Under the pieces are notes generated by a model that was not told the DNA's origin, did not search any database, and saw only the letters and a program-made list of their open reading frames with translations. Below are positions 22,123 to 33,995 of a stretch of 64,000 bases of DNA, piece after piece; position 1 is the stretch's first letter; each line of letters opens with the position of its first letter. The position numbers and the translations under genes were made by a program. The stretch is taken from positions 992,001 through 1,056,000 of the forward strand of contig JAOVFP010000005.1 in assembly GCA_025738555.1 (NCBI GenBank). Direction: 5' to 3'. Origin of the DNA: Cyathus striatus (Eukaryota; Basidiomycota; Agaricomycetes; Agaricales; Nidulariaceae).

Positions 22123-23675
22123 TATTGCAATCACTGACATAAATGACAATTAGTTAGTACTAAGTTACAATTAGCTATTGGTGGTAACTTATTTTGACTT
22201 ATTAACATTTACTTACATCGTGTCAAGTATATTTAAGTGATGCTAAGCTGAACTTAGTGAGTGGTGTGTGCATACATTAGCACACTTAAGCCGAAATATG
22301 TTACATTAAGGTTTAAATAAGGAACTATAAGATAAGGGGTACACCTTAGTTGAACTAACTTGACTAATTTAGTGAACTGGGAATTTCCTGATGTAATAGT
22401 ATACTATAATCTACTATCTAAGGCTACATGGTAATATAGGTTGGCTAGAGCACTCTACGCAGAACAACCTGTAACTTATATATTTATATAGTGTCTCTGT
22501 AATATACACCTGAGCTGCATGGAACTATGAAGTACCACACTGCATTTTTGTAGAGCTATAATGCTTCCTCATGTCCTACAGAGTGCTATGCCAACTAAGC
22601 AGAACCGCATAAACATCCAATGATCGACATCGGCTATCGATCTTGGCGCTTACCGATGTTGCCAAAACCGTGTTTCCTGATGTAGATATTACTTCGTCGT
22701 TTGCTATGATTAACGGACACAATCTTTCTTTCACAATGTATCATATGACAAGTACTTGAAGTTGTATTCATTTCGATCTGGGAGGTTGGAACTAATAACT
22801 GCCAACGCTTTCATATTGCTTAACACCGGATGGCAGTAGCTACAATGTTAAATTCCGAAATTCACTTATGATTGAAGAGAATTTCGGTTGGAATTAACAT
22901 TTGATACGAATTGATGTAGAGTAGATATGTCATTCAGCATACCTACGGAAGCTGAAAGCTGGGAGAACAAGTTTCAAAGCTGTAGTGACAGTTACGTTGC
23001 TGATTCCCACTCGGAGAAAGCTCGGAACCTTTCCGAAACATATCACTTACATGATCATCGTGACGTGACTATCCAACATTGCATCCATACAACTTCCAGC
23101 TCGCGATCCCAAAGCGCCAGCTACATCACTAAATTCGGGAAAATCTCCCGTGAGAATATAATGTAATGTGAGTTGATGTGCGCGGTATGAGTTGGTGGGA
23201 TCTTACCATATGATAATATTGGGGTAGATGTTAATTTGCGGCCACCCCAACTAGCTCTTTCTTATGGCCACTCATGAGTTTCAATGCTGCTCATGGGAAA
23301 TCATGAATATATTGTTTTTTTGTCCTGGCGAGACGAGTGTGCTGCAAGATTGTCTTTGAACCATGATTTTATTATATCTTTATGCTGACCAGATGAGAGT
23401 GTTGCGAGATTGGCATTGAACCGTAAGTACATTAACATATCTGAGAGAAGTTATGACTTTCATCTACAATGTTTCAGGACGTATGATTTCAGTCCAAGCA
23501 TGTACAGACAGCATGCTTAAAGGGTGATACAAGTAGTGCGTTGTAATAGCTTCATCAGTGTGTAATAGCTTAACCAGCAGATACGGCTTCGCAATTTACT
23601 TATGTTTTCAGATGATAGCAGGAAAAAACATATATTTATGAATTATATCCTATTTATATAATCCACCACATGCAA
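22123..23675. other. 1.5 kb without a supported gene
   Basis: AT-rich. A segment at about 23026-23076 shares the quasi-palindrome CGGAACCTTTCCGAAA and following GTGACGT with the sequence upstream of the GMC gene (about 49402-49452). At 23325-23425 a roughly 60-bp degenerate direct repeat (GAGTGTGCTGCAAGATTG / GAGTGTTGCGAGATTG) is seen. Confidence 0.5.
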
Positions 23676-25332
23676 CTAAATATTCAGACTCCTACATGCA
23701 TTAGCCTTCCTTTGTTGTTCAAGTTTCTTCTTCGAGGCCAACAGTGTATTCTTGGAACGATAGAAAATGGAGTCCGGAAATACTCGACTATCACATGGTA
23801 AATGTCAGTAAATAATGATGCCATCAGATGTTAACATTACCTGTTCCACCACGTAATTAGGTTTGCATTGCGGCACTGAGATATGGGATCTTTAGCCTCC
23901 TCAAAGAAGTCCACGATAAAATAATAAAATGAAGTATAGCAAAAGCCTTCATGTTCATTTTGCGCCCATGTTGTTGCACTTGACAGAGCAAGGTGTACCT
24001 GGAAGGGCATGAGTGATCTGCGCAGAGAAGAATCACTGATAGAAATCTACTTGTATGCAAACATAGGCAATAGACCGTGGTGTCACTGATTTCATATTGA
24101 TCCGAGTAGCAACACAAGGGTGGTTGCTATGTCTGCCACTATTGAGCTTGCGAGTTTTGGCAGGTGGAATGTTTTCACTGTCGGATTCATCACCGTGTTG
24201 ATGGATAACAACATCGTTGGCGGAAAGTGGCAATGTAAAAATACACTTAAATGCCTGCAAATGTTGCGCAAATGATTGAGCAGTGAACCCAAAGTGAACC
24301 TTTAACTGATATAAATCATACCTTAATTAAAAGGTCGTTCTGAAGGAAGCCTTCTTCGACATTATCTGGATCACCTTTGAAATTATGATATAAGAATGAA
24401 CAATAAAAGCTGGCACTGAGGGAGAGTTCAGGATCTTCCCCAGACCTTATCACTGCTCGAGTTCTAAAATGTTGATGAGAACAATTATTATATTTACGAA
24501 GCAGATATAAAAACATACTCCTCATCTTCCCACTCAAGCCTGAGCTCAATGGGACAGAGATAAGAACCAATGAGGTCATGCTGGATACCTCGGGTTGAAC
24601 GGTCCTCTGGATCTAGAGCTGGAACTGGCTTCTCTTTGCACTTGTTCAACCAATGCGCAACAGCTATCTTTAAGACTCCAGTATCATGTGACCGTGCATC
24701 ATTGGCCTTCTTCTCCAGCTGAAAAGAATAGATAAGGAAAGAAGATAGAATAATTGAACATTAACAACGTACATCAGCAAAGTAAAGATCAAGCTGGTTT
24801 TCATTGCAGGCATCCACTGTTTTCTGAAAGTCAGGTAGTAGCTGGCATAAGAGCTTCATAGCAGTGTAGCTGCGTTCACGGCTGCCATGAAGTCATGCGT
24901 TATATAAATAACTGCCAACAACACTGGTGGTCAACATACCTGCGCTTGAAATCCGCAATTTGATCCTCTGATAGGCCAATGGCAGCTGCTTCGTTGTCAT
25001 GCTCACTTCCACCATACTTATGCACCATAGCATCAGCACGTATTGTTGAAATAGAGCCATATAGGCTCACTAGGCGACGGATGCCTCTTGCAAGACCAGA
25101 TGATATAGACTCTCTGCAACCGAAGTAAGTACATAATTCAATACAGTATAAATGCTTACTTTTTGCGCTTTCCAGATAAAAGTGTGTTCAACTGACTGGT
25201 CAATGTAGCATTCATCTGCCTCTCTCTTCAAAGCTCCACTGCTTGTGATGAGAGTGGAAAATCGTCATCACTCTCCTCAAAATTAGTAACCGTAGGTGCA
25301 TGGGTCACCCCAGTCCCACCACGACTAGGCAT
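23676..25332 (-). pseudogene. DUF6698-like protein gene with an in-frame TGA
   Basis: The product resembles the DUF6698 family expanded in Agaricomycetes; function unknown. Landmarks on the minus strand: MPSRGGTGVTHAPT start (25332), MNATLTSQLNTLLSGKRKK, GIRRLVSLYGSIS, LEKKANDARSHDTGVLKIA, SYLCPIELRLEWEDEE, then DSENIPPAKTRKLNS, SVTPRSIAYVCIQ, VHLALSSATTWAQNEHEGF, FYYFIVDFFEEAKDP, a WWNR exon end, and the final exon ending RKANACRSLNI (stop at 23676-23678). About eight exons with short introns. TGA at 25228-25230 interrupts AVEL-stop-RERQ in the same frame as the downstream ATG, so the upstream segment is cut off; CTT CGA to CTT TGA explains it. Translation could restart at 25212 (MNATL). The gene is divergent to the Plavaka gene, 480 bp away. 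Confidence 0.7.
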
Positions 25333-25812
25333 CAGCAAATAAAACGTTAGGTAGATCAGCTTTGGAATATGAGATTGGGTGGATGTGAATTGATGAGTTG
25401 GGGGGCAGGGTATCAAAGGTACGTTGTGCTTCTTTATTTCAGAAACCATGTTTCAGATTTATGGCTAGAATCTAGGATGGTGTGAGACGAGATGACTCCC
25501 GCCATTTTCTGGAGTAACTCGACCATCTGATAGATCCTGTGAGGTAATTTCGACCATCTGGCCAATAGATACAGTGGGAAATTTCCACTGTCTGGCTGGT
25601 AGACACAGGTGACAGTAATCTTCCTGTGAATTGCCAATTGGTCCAGATCCACAATTGAGTTCTGACATCGTCAAATGGCTAGGTCACTATTGGAACCCTG
25701 TCAATAGTAATGATATCACTACTAGATACTTATGTTTTTGGGACTTGGTACCACAGGAACTTGTGAATCAATGCGTATTCTCTCTTTGCCCACTATACTG
25801 TGTCTCATTCTA
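25333..25812. promoter_or_regulatory. Divergent intergenic region between DUF6698-like and Plavaka genes
   Basis: 480 bp serving both flanking genes by position. It contains repeats of CGACCATCTG and TCCACTGTCTGG-like words at 25515-25600, which could be subterminal repeats of the Plavaka element. No clear TATA box or terminal inverted repeat could be fixed. Confidence 0.3.
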
Positions 25813-28800
25813 ATGGTGTTCGACTGCACACCAAATTGTTCTAAGCGCTTCAAAGGCAAGACTTCATCATCAATAAGGAACCACCAGAAGAAATGTGAAG
25901 ATTATAAGAAATATATTCGGCAAGCATTTTGTACTTCCAAGCCTATAACCACTACAGATCCGAAGGGGCGCTCCAAGGCAAATGAAACAGAAACTCAGCC
26001 AGACAATGCACAGGTGTGTACTAACTTCACTCATCTACCAGTGTTAACTTGATCTCAACGATATAACTATCTTTAGTCTACAAGTAGTCATATGGTGCAG
26101 ATTCAGAGTGACGCCAACATGAATGTTGATATGACTTGTCCCACTGTGGCTTTAACAAGATCCCTACCCCGCCCACAATCCCCTCCTATTCGTATGACAC
26201 GAATTGGTAGGGGTACACACCTTCCGAAGAGATACAGAGATATTCTTCCTGAACCACCAAGGCCTTTAGAACCACAATCTGAGCCATCTCCCTCGCATGT
26301 TCTACCGCGTATTGTTTTGATTGTTCGTGATCGTCTACAAACATTGATGAATGCATTTGGCATTTGGTGCGAGTACCTTCATCGCCCTTCCCATGATCCT
26401 GATTTGTTCGTCTCCCCAGAAGACCTCCTTACCCATCCTTGCACTTCTGAAGCTAGTGTAACCCCCAAGCGCAAGTTGGATGAGCTAGTATGCGGAAATA
26501 AAACTGTATCAATGCTAATAGACTGGCAGAACAGTGGAAGTGCAGTGAAATCAAATGGGGAGGTGGATCGGCTGGTTGAAGAGGTCATTCTAGATCCTGA
26601 ATTCAAGGTGGAGGAACTAGCAGGCTTCTCCGCACACCGAGAAAATCAGCAGATTGACAAGGTAGACAAGCAAAGTCCTCTGCTAGATTCCTTTAAGGAG
26701 ACCAGTGTGCTGATTGAAGTACCTTCGGGAGACAAAAATGTTCCACCACAAATGTTCTCTGTGCCAGGTCTTTATTTTTGCAACCTCCTCAGTGTTATTC
26801 GAGCTGGATTTTCGGATCCACTTGCACCAAAACTCCACTTCTCGCCATACAAGTTGTTTCAAAAGTCTCCAGCTACTGGTGACGAACAACATTTATTTTC
26901 GGAGGTCTATGATTCTGATGTTTTCATTGAAGAACATGACCGGGTGCAGCGTGCTCCACTCCATCCTGAAGACTCTGACTGTAAACGTGAGAAGGTCGTT
27001 GCAGCCCTCATGTTCTGGTCTGATGCGACTCACTTGACTTCTTTTGGCACTGCCAAACTCTGGCCTATCTACATGTTTTTCGGAAATCTTTCCAAATACA
27101 TACGTTCACAGCCCTCTAGCGGTGCCTGTCACCATGTCGCATATATTCCATCCATACCAGACTTTTTACAGGATTTTCTAGCAACGTATCATGCAAAATG
27201 GGGAACACAGAAGAAAGACATTCTTACGCACTGCCGTCGTGAACTCATGCATGCTGTTTGGTGCCTCCTACTTGATGATGAGTTCATCCATGCTTACAAG
27301 TATGGAATAGTCATAAAATGCTTTGATGGGATAGAACGTCGTGTGTATCCCAGATTCTTCACTTATTCTGCCGACTACCCAGAGAAGTATATACTTATCC
27401 CATTTATACACAATCGATATTGACAGTACCTTTCTCTAGAGTCCTTTTGGCAACCATTAGAGATAAGGGATTATGTCCTTGTCCTCGTTGTCTGATTGCA
27501 AAATCCAAGCTGGACTTGATGGGACTTTTTCATGACATAAGATTTCGCATCAGCCACGCTCGAATGTTCTTAAAGGACAATGTAATTCGGAGTCGAGAAT
27601 TTATTTACAAACTAGCTCTTCCGATTGGTGGTACAGCTGTAGATGGTTTACTCAAACCAACATCATCAGTACCTACATTGGTACGAATACTTATATCGAC
27701 TGTTATTCATAACATACTCTAATGGTTTGCTAATGATAATATTAGAATGCATTTGTTGATCGAATAGGCGACAGCTTTAATGTCTCCCAGATGCTTGTTG
27801 TTGACCTTATGCACGAGTTTGAACTTGGAGTTTGGAAGAGCCTATTCACCCACCTTATCCGCCTTCTCTACGCTGCTGCACCTGATGGTAGTCTGGTAGC
27901 TGAACTTGACAAACGGTATGTATTCTTCTTGCTCACAGTTATTTTAAAGCTAAAATGTTATAGATTTCGTAAAATGCCCACTTTCGGAACTGATACCATA
28001 CGTCAGTTTTCTAACAATGCCTCAGAGATGAGGAAGTTAGCTGCTCGTGATTTTGAGGACTTGCTTCAGGTATGTACTATATCCATAAGCATTACTGGTG
28101 CCACTCACTTACAATATATGCTCCGAAGTGTGCCATTCCTGCATTTGATGGGCTCTTACCATAGCCACACAATTGTCGCCTTATGAAGCTATTATATCGC
28201 ACTGCCGAATGGCATGCCTTTGCGAAGCTTCGTCTACATACTGACTTCACATTGGTGCACCTGGAACTGCTTACGAGAGAATTTGGCCAGTTGATGCGAA
28301 AGTTCAGAGATCTGACCTGCAGTCAATTTTCAACAGTAGAGCTTCCCAAGGAAGCTGATGCTCGAAGTCGTCGTAAACATACTGGAAATCATGGACAACA
28401 AGCCAATATCCAGGCAGAACCAGTGCTTTCCAAGAAACCGCGACATCTAAACCTTCTAACATACAAATGGCATGCACTCGGTGATTATGTTTCTACGATC
28501 CGTCTATTTGGGTGCACAGACTCTTTTTCTACTCAGCTTGTAAGATCGAAAGTTTTATCATCATGATTCTGATGACTCAGGTTTATGCAGGGAGAGCTTT
28601 CACACAGAACTGTGAAACGAATGTATGGGTTAACAAACAAACAAAACGCAACAAATCAAATATGCAAGCTCTATCGTAGGAATGAAAAGGCCCGTGATGC
28701 AAAGCATTGTCGAAGTAACGACAAGCTTGCTCCTGACTTAAGTTCAAACAACGAGTTCGATATTCGTTTTGTTATATCAAAGTCGCAGAATCAATCACTA

Positions 28801-29863
28801 GAGTTGTTTTCTTTCGTTAGAGAGCATACTGGTGATCCTGCTGTAAAGGTGTGCTATTGATACATGATATTACAGGTTATTGCCACTAACAACGCTCAGA
28901 ATTTTATTCCTAAGCTTCAAGAACACATGCTTGGATATTTATCCCACCAGGCGTTCAACGAGTTCTCTAATAATGATAGGAACATGGTTCATTTTGTCGG
29001 AAACAAAATATATTCTGTCAACACTTGCAGGATAAACTACACTACTTATGATGTCCGGCGTAGTCAGGACATTATTAATCCACATAATCACGCGGACATC
29101 ATGGTTCGTCCACCCGAAGGAACCAGTACACAAGCTGGCTATTGGTATGCGAGGGTATTGGGAATATTTCATGCTAAGATCTGGTGTGATCACCCAGAGG
29201 CGCGAACAGAATCTGCTCAGGACATACCATTTATGTGGGTTCGTTGGTTTGGTGATGAGCCGGATTACAGTTCAGGGTTCCGTCAAGGAAAACTCCCCAA
29301 AATAGGATTTGTTCCTTCAAATGACCCCAATGCATTTGGGTTTTTGGATCCTGCCCTCGTAGTCCGTGGATCACACCTAATACCTGCCTTTGCCGAAGGG
29401 AAAACACAAGATCTTCTTCCAGTTGACACTTCACTGGGCCGTAACATTCACACTGAATCGGAGGACTGGACAAATTTTTACGTTGGAATGTAAATCAATT
29501 TATTTTTCGGTTCACAGTACACATACTAACGGCTTGTACCCCACCCATTGCATTTACAGATTTGTCGATAGAGACATGTTGATGCGGTACTACGGAGGTG
29601 GCGTAGGCCATCTCACCAATGCCCCACCGACGAACACCGATGAGCCTGACCTGGATGTCGTCGACGAGGACACAGACACCATGTATGCAGATCCAGCTGA
29701 GCTTGAACATAACGCGGGGGACGGATTTGATGATTCTGACGATTCAGATTTTGAACTGGACGTTGAACAATTGGAACCGGATTTGGGTGAACTGGAGGAG
29801 CGTGAGGCTGGTAGTGAAGATATTGACAATGATTCAGATGATGATGGATATGCAAGCCTGTAA
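25813..29863 (+). pseudogene. Plavaka-family (CACTA-like) transposase, near-complete with one nonsense codon
   Basis: Exon 1 (25813-26013) encodes a C2H2-like finger (CTPNCSKRFKGK ... HQKKC). Exon 2 (from 26078) carries the family core: YDSDVFIEEHDRVQRAP, KVVAALMFWSDATHLTSFGT, LWPIYMFFGNLSKYIRSQP, GACHHVAYIPSIPDFLQDF. Later exons give CPCPRC (27478-27495), FNVSQMLVVDLMHEFELGVW, AEWHAFAKLRLHTD, GELSHRTVKRMYG, and the terminal VDRDMLMRYYGGGVGH with an acidic tail (stop 29861-29863). About ten introns of roughly 27-70 bp join in frame. The only lesion seen is TAG at 28162-28164 (LLP-stop-PHN, where relatives have Glu, so GAG to TAG). The copy is nearly intact but probably dead. Terminal repeats of the element were not found. 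Confidence 0.88.
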
Positions 29864-29926
29864 TTTTCCAGTCCAGTGGAGCAGCAGCATGAATAAAACA
29901 CTTTAAGCAAGTTAGCGATTAGAATA

Positions 29927-31524
29927 CAGTGCCGATCAAAAGTATTGCACAACATGTACAAACAAAGTAGATAAAAGTCCAGGATGAGTAGAATACATCG
30001 TAAACACATGTATTGTACGTCGATAGAAAGCTAAAATAGTTTAGAATCATATAGGAAAGCATGGGACATGATATGAGTGAAATTAAAAGAAAAATTGAAG
30101 TGTAAATGCGAAATATGCTGTGCAATACATATGAACATACCCAAATCTCAGAAAGATAAGTGTCGCGCTCCTTCCACAAAAATCCGCGCATCCTGAAAAT
30201 TTAGTATTTTGTATTACCCCCTCGGGCCTTCACTAATGCGGCAACGCGGCGTGGCATGCTCTGGTATAAGGTGTCGAGCGCGGCCTTCGGAAAATTGGCC
30301 CATTCCTCCTGAAGAGCGACCCACAACTCTTCTTTATTGCGTGGAAGAGGGTTGCGAGCACGTACAAGCGTATCCAATTGATCCCAGACATGTTCTATAA
30401 TGCTCATGTCTGGACTGAAAGGGGGCCAAGGCAATTGTTTGACCCGCTTGTGCTTGAACCACTCCTGAGCGACAGCGCTCCGGTGCTTCGGGTCATTGTC
30501 CTGCTGAAAAATAACACCAGTAGACCCAGTAGACCTTAATTTCAGATCCTTCACACTCCCAAGATACGATTTGTTGAGGATTTCGACATAGTCTGGGCCC
30601 TTCATGATCCCATCAATGCGGTGAAGGCGCCCCACCCCCTTAGCAGAAATACAACCCCACACCATCAAGTTTCCAGCACCGTGCTTGATGTTCTTTTGTG
30701 TGAAGCGAGGGTCTAGAGCCTGCCCGGGCTTAATATAGCACCACTGACGCCCATCTGACTTGAACAGGAGGAATTTGGACTCATCTGAGAAAATCACGCG
30801 TTCCCAGTCCTCCACAGTCCAGCCTGCATGCTGAAGTGCCCAAAGCCTACGCCTCTCCTGGTTTACTTTGGAAATGTAGGGCTTCTTCCTACGAACCCTA
30901 CAGACCAGTCCATACTCCTTCAAACGGCGTGCAATTGTTTGGCGAGACACCTGTGGGAAAGCCGTTTTTGCAAGCTCCGCGGCATTAGAAACCTCTGTTC
31001 TCGCAAGCTTTATTGCCGCAACCCGGGTATCGCGTGCATCGAATTTACGAGGGCGACCTGTCTTCGGGTTTACGTAATACGGATCTGCTGATTTTTCGAA
31101 GCGCGCAATGAGACGACGCACAGTAGTGCGGTGAACACCTATAAATTGTGCTATATCTTTGTCAGCATAGTCAAGCTTCTTATAAGCGACTGCTCGAGCA
31201 ACTTTGGAGGGGGATGTGTAGACCATGAAGTAGAAATCGATGTAGTTTAGTTTTTTTCGGTGTTCTCAGACTTCTACAGTATATAAATTATGTTTCTCTG
31301 TTTCACATACCCCTGATCATATGTATTGCACACTGGATTTCGCAGTAAAATTGCTGTGCTTCATTCATATTCATCTAATTACATTTATAACTATTACTAA
31401 CTATTAACGAACACATCTGAGACTGTATAACAACAATTTCCGCGAGCTGCGCGTCCATCCTCCTTCAACGCGTCGCGGTTAATTAGGTCACGTGAGTGGC
31501 GTGCGATACTTTTGATCGGCACTG
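29927..31524 (-). mobile_element. Complete 1598-bp Tc1-type transposon
   Basis: Ends are 24-bp inverted repeats, CAGTGCCGATCAAAAGTATT then GCAC, with one mismatch (29927-29950 and 31501-31524), flanked by TA at 29925-29926 and 31525-31526. A single uninterrupted transposase gene lies inside on the minus strand. Size, ends and target site are canonical for Tc1. It sits 64 bp past the Plavaka stop codon. Confidence 0.95.
30201..31226 (-). CDS. Tc1-type DDE transposase, 341 aa, apparently intact
   Basis: Catalyses cut-and-paste transposition of its element into TA sites. An N-terminal helix-turn-helix (about residues 24-45, DIAQFIGVHRTTVRRL) is followed by a GRPRK hook (57-61) and a second HTH (about 93-107, VSRQTIARRLKEYGL). 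The catalytic core shows Asp148 (FSDES), Asp243 (FQQDNDPKH) and Glu278 (SIIEHVW); 34 residues separate the last two, giving DD34E. The length of 341 matches active Tc1-like proteins. No intron, stop or frameshift. Start chosen at MVYTSPSKVARAV. About 300 bp separate the ATG from the right end and 274 bp the stop from the left end, room for promoter and terminator. Confidence 0.95.
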   Translation of the reverse strand: MVYTSPSKVARAVAYKKLDYADKDIAQFIGVHRTTVRRLIARFEKSADPYYVNPKTGRPRKFDARDTRVAAIKLARTEVSNAAELAKTAFPQVSRQTIARRLKEYGLVCRVRRKKPYISKVNQERRRLWALQHAGWTVEDWERVIFSDESKFLLFKSDGRQWCYIKPGQALDPRFTQKNIKHGAGNLMVWGCISAKGVGRLHRIDGIMKGPDYVEILNKSYLGSVKDLKLRSTGSTGVIFQQDNDPKHRSAVAQEWFKHKRVKQLPWPPFSPDMSIIEHVWDQLDTLVRARNPLPRNKEELWVALQEEWANFPKAALDTLYQSMPRRVAALVKARGGNTKY

Positions 31525-31526
31525 TA

Positions 31527-32599
31527 AATCGAAAAGTAAGCAGACCAAACTGCAGCACCTTCGCCTACTCGACTTCCCATCAACCATTCACACCGCTGCC
31601 TCTATCCATTCTAAGATCAGAGAAAAGCTACATGACTTCGGATGTGCTTGACTGTATGCGGGTTCAAGAGAAAAGACAAGTAATCCACAGCTGTAGCAAG
31701 CATACAGACTCTACAGAAGGCTGAACATTGGATTTCTCATGATATCGTTGAAGTTGACGAAGCAGCGTAGCGGTTGAGCTGGGGAAGTTCGACGTGAACG
31801 AGGCATGTGTAGCGTGGTAGTATTGATTAGCTGAATTCGGAAGCAAATGAACTGAGATGGAGTATGACTTGGGTTGATACAGGGATTGGGTAGAGGCCGC
31901 GGTAAACGTCATACCCAACACCGGAGAGGAACGTATTCGACGACGATATCAGCTTCCCACGATGCCGTAAGACATCAACGAAACAGTCGTTGACAGTGAG
32001 AAGGGTTTGATGCAGATGAGCGCACTGCGTTGGCATGAGAGTCTGTGTACAGTCTGGGTTTTGTCCATTGTTATTGAAGAAAGTGACACCTCCGAGTTCT
32101 GTACTTATCGTAATTATACTTAAGGCGTACTACAATAAAAAATGGGTGAGTCAAACATAATACATTGATAAAAGTATAATCACGTAGCAATTGTGTCTAG
32201 GCTCGTGAAAGGCCTACGACCACTTATACATAGTATATGATATCTTGGTGAGATCGTGAGTGTTGTATACTATGATATTAACATCACAACCAGCGCATAA
32301 CCGCTCATAACGCCCGTGAGAAATATGCGGCTATTTGATACTTTCACTGATTTAGTGATGTACGCATTCTCAACTCGAGGGATCGACTCCTGTCAAAGAG
32401 ACCATCACAGCCACTACAACGAAAAAGGATCCCCTCTCGTCTACCTCCCAGTTCACCGACACATCTAACGAATCGTCCACCTTATCTACTCACACACCAT
32501 ACCCTACTACTTCACAATCCAACAACCCAACCCGTTCTGCACTACCACTTCATCTACAACACACACAACCGCTCCCGACTTCGCCTTAGGCGACATATC
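31527..32599. other. 1.1 kb without a supported gene
   Basis: No recognisable protein. A short perfect-arm region around 32230-32290 repeats TATACTATGATA-like words. The stretch from about 32440 is C-rich and may be the degraded 5' part of the LEA-like gene. Confidence 0.35.
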
Positions 32600-32634
32600 C
32601 TCCCATGAGTCCCATCAAGACACGAACGAAAGTC

Positions 32635-33618
32635 GGCACCGGAGACAACGCAGAAGGCAGCTCAGAACGTAGGGATACTCGCTGGCAACGTAACAGGCGC
32701 AGGTGTACAAAGCCCCAAAGACGTATGAAGTGCCGCGTACGAGCATGTGCCTTCAACAGAAGAGGTTAAGGATGCTGCGTTTGACTATTCCCCTTCAACG
32801 GAGCAGATGCAGGATACGGGATTGTCAGCTGATAGTACGGCTGCTGGCTATACACCGTCGGGTGAGAAGATGAAAGAGACCGGATCGACTGCTGCTTCGT
32901 ACATTCCTTCCGCGCAGGGTGTTAGCGATACAATGTCATCGTACATTCCGGAGAGTGTTAAGAACTATTTTCGTACATCACTCCTTTCTTCTTACTAGTA
33001 TTTGTTGCGTTACTGATCTTTTCCTTTTGGGCCACATCCGTAGGAGCCACCACAGCCATAACAACGATTCTCCAAAGCGAAGATACATGGCGTAGTCCCG
33101 CTTCACACTCGTATACACATCCCGTCTCTTCTTCAGGAGGAGAGTGGAAAGGTCAACCTGTGGACGAGAAAGGGTTACAGAATCAAAACATTGGTACGTC
33201 TTTTATGTACGTTTCCGGTTTACATTTGACCTAACGATTAAGGTACAGATAGTCCTAACTCTACACGTGCTACGACAGGACACGAGGGTCCTTTCGGCGC
33301 AGGTCACAAGCAGACATCTTCCACCACCGTCTCCAGTTCGACACACCCAGTCAAAGACCAATCGGACATGCCAACTGGACCCACAAATCCGATCCAACAC
33401 ACCGCGCAGGTGCTACGAAAGTACGATTTCACTCCTCCGAGGAACCATCTGCTTCACGTGGTAATAATTCATCGTTGGAGGAGATGGATAGTGCTGGTGG
33501 GAAGGAGAAACATAGGTTCATGGATAAGATTAAAGGCGAGGTGAAAGTTATTAGTGGTAAGTTGGGGCATGATGAGGAGAAGGTTGAGTTGGGGAAGAGG
33601 ATGATGGGGAAGAATTAG
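32635..33618 (+). pseudogene. Decayed gene for a hydrophilic LEA-like protein
   Basis: Segments in different frames read as one hydrophilic protein: APETTQKAAQNVGILAGNV, VPSTEEVKDAAFDYSPSTE, repeated SYIPS/YTPS modules with Thr/Gly/Ser (LEA-like 11-mer feel), then GGEWKGQPVDEKGLQNQ, GHEGPFGAGHKQ, and a C-terminus of DKIKGEVKVISGKLGHDE and KVELGKRMMGKN (stop 33616-33618). Breaks: TGA at 32726-32728 (GTA TGA AGT, possibly from CGA), a stop after NYFRTSLLSSY (32996-32998) unless an intron removes it, and a one-base frame change near 33395. One probable intron lies at about 33193-33242. The conserved C-terminus is reminiscent of uncharacterised basidiomycete proteins; role unknown, perhaps stress protection. 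Confidence 0.5.
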
Positions 33619-33995
33619 GGTTTTTTGGTAATGGTGGTGTAGTTGATGTATGATAATGTATTGTAATTTACTTGGTCTTGGACGCTATTCTTTTCAACTT
33701 GTGAAATGTTCTGTCGCATACACGTATATCTGACATATCACCTTGGTGTGATACCTGATATATCACTCGACGTAGCACATAAACTAGGTCAACCGACAGA
33801 GCGCTCAACGGTTGACTTCAAGGTCTTATCATTTCCTTGTCGGCATCTCAACATAAGTATCCTCCTCTCGCTCTCTTCATATATTTCATCCCTTATCCCA
33901 TGATTTAACGTGCTTTATAACTCTCTGTTAAAATAAGCCAGTCTGGCTCACTCAGTGGAGTTCACATCGGAATTAATGACTATACAGTTTAACTC

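Noticed and set aside
29590..30009. 139-codon Ser-rich minus-strand frame
   Set aside because: Antisense of the acidic Plavaka C-terminus and spans the Tc1 insertion boundary.
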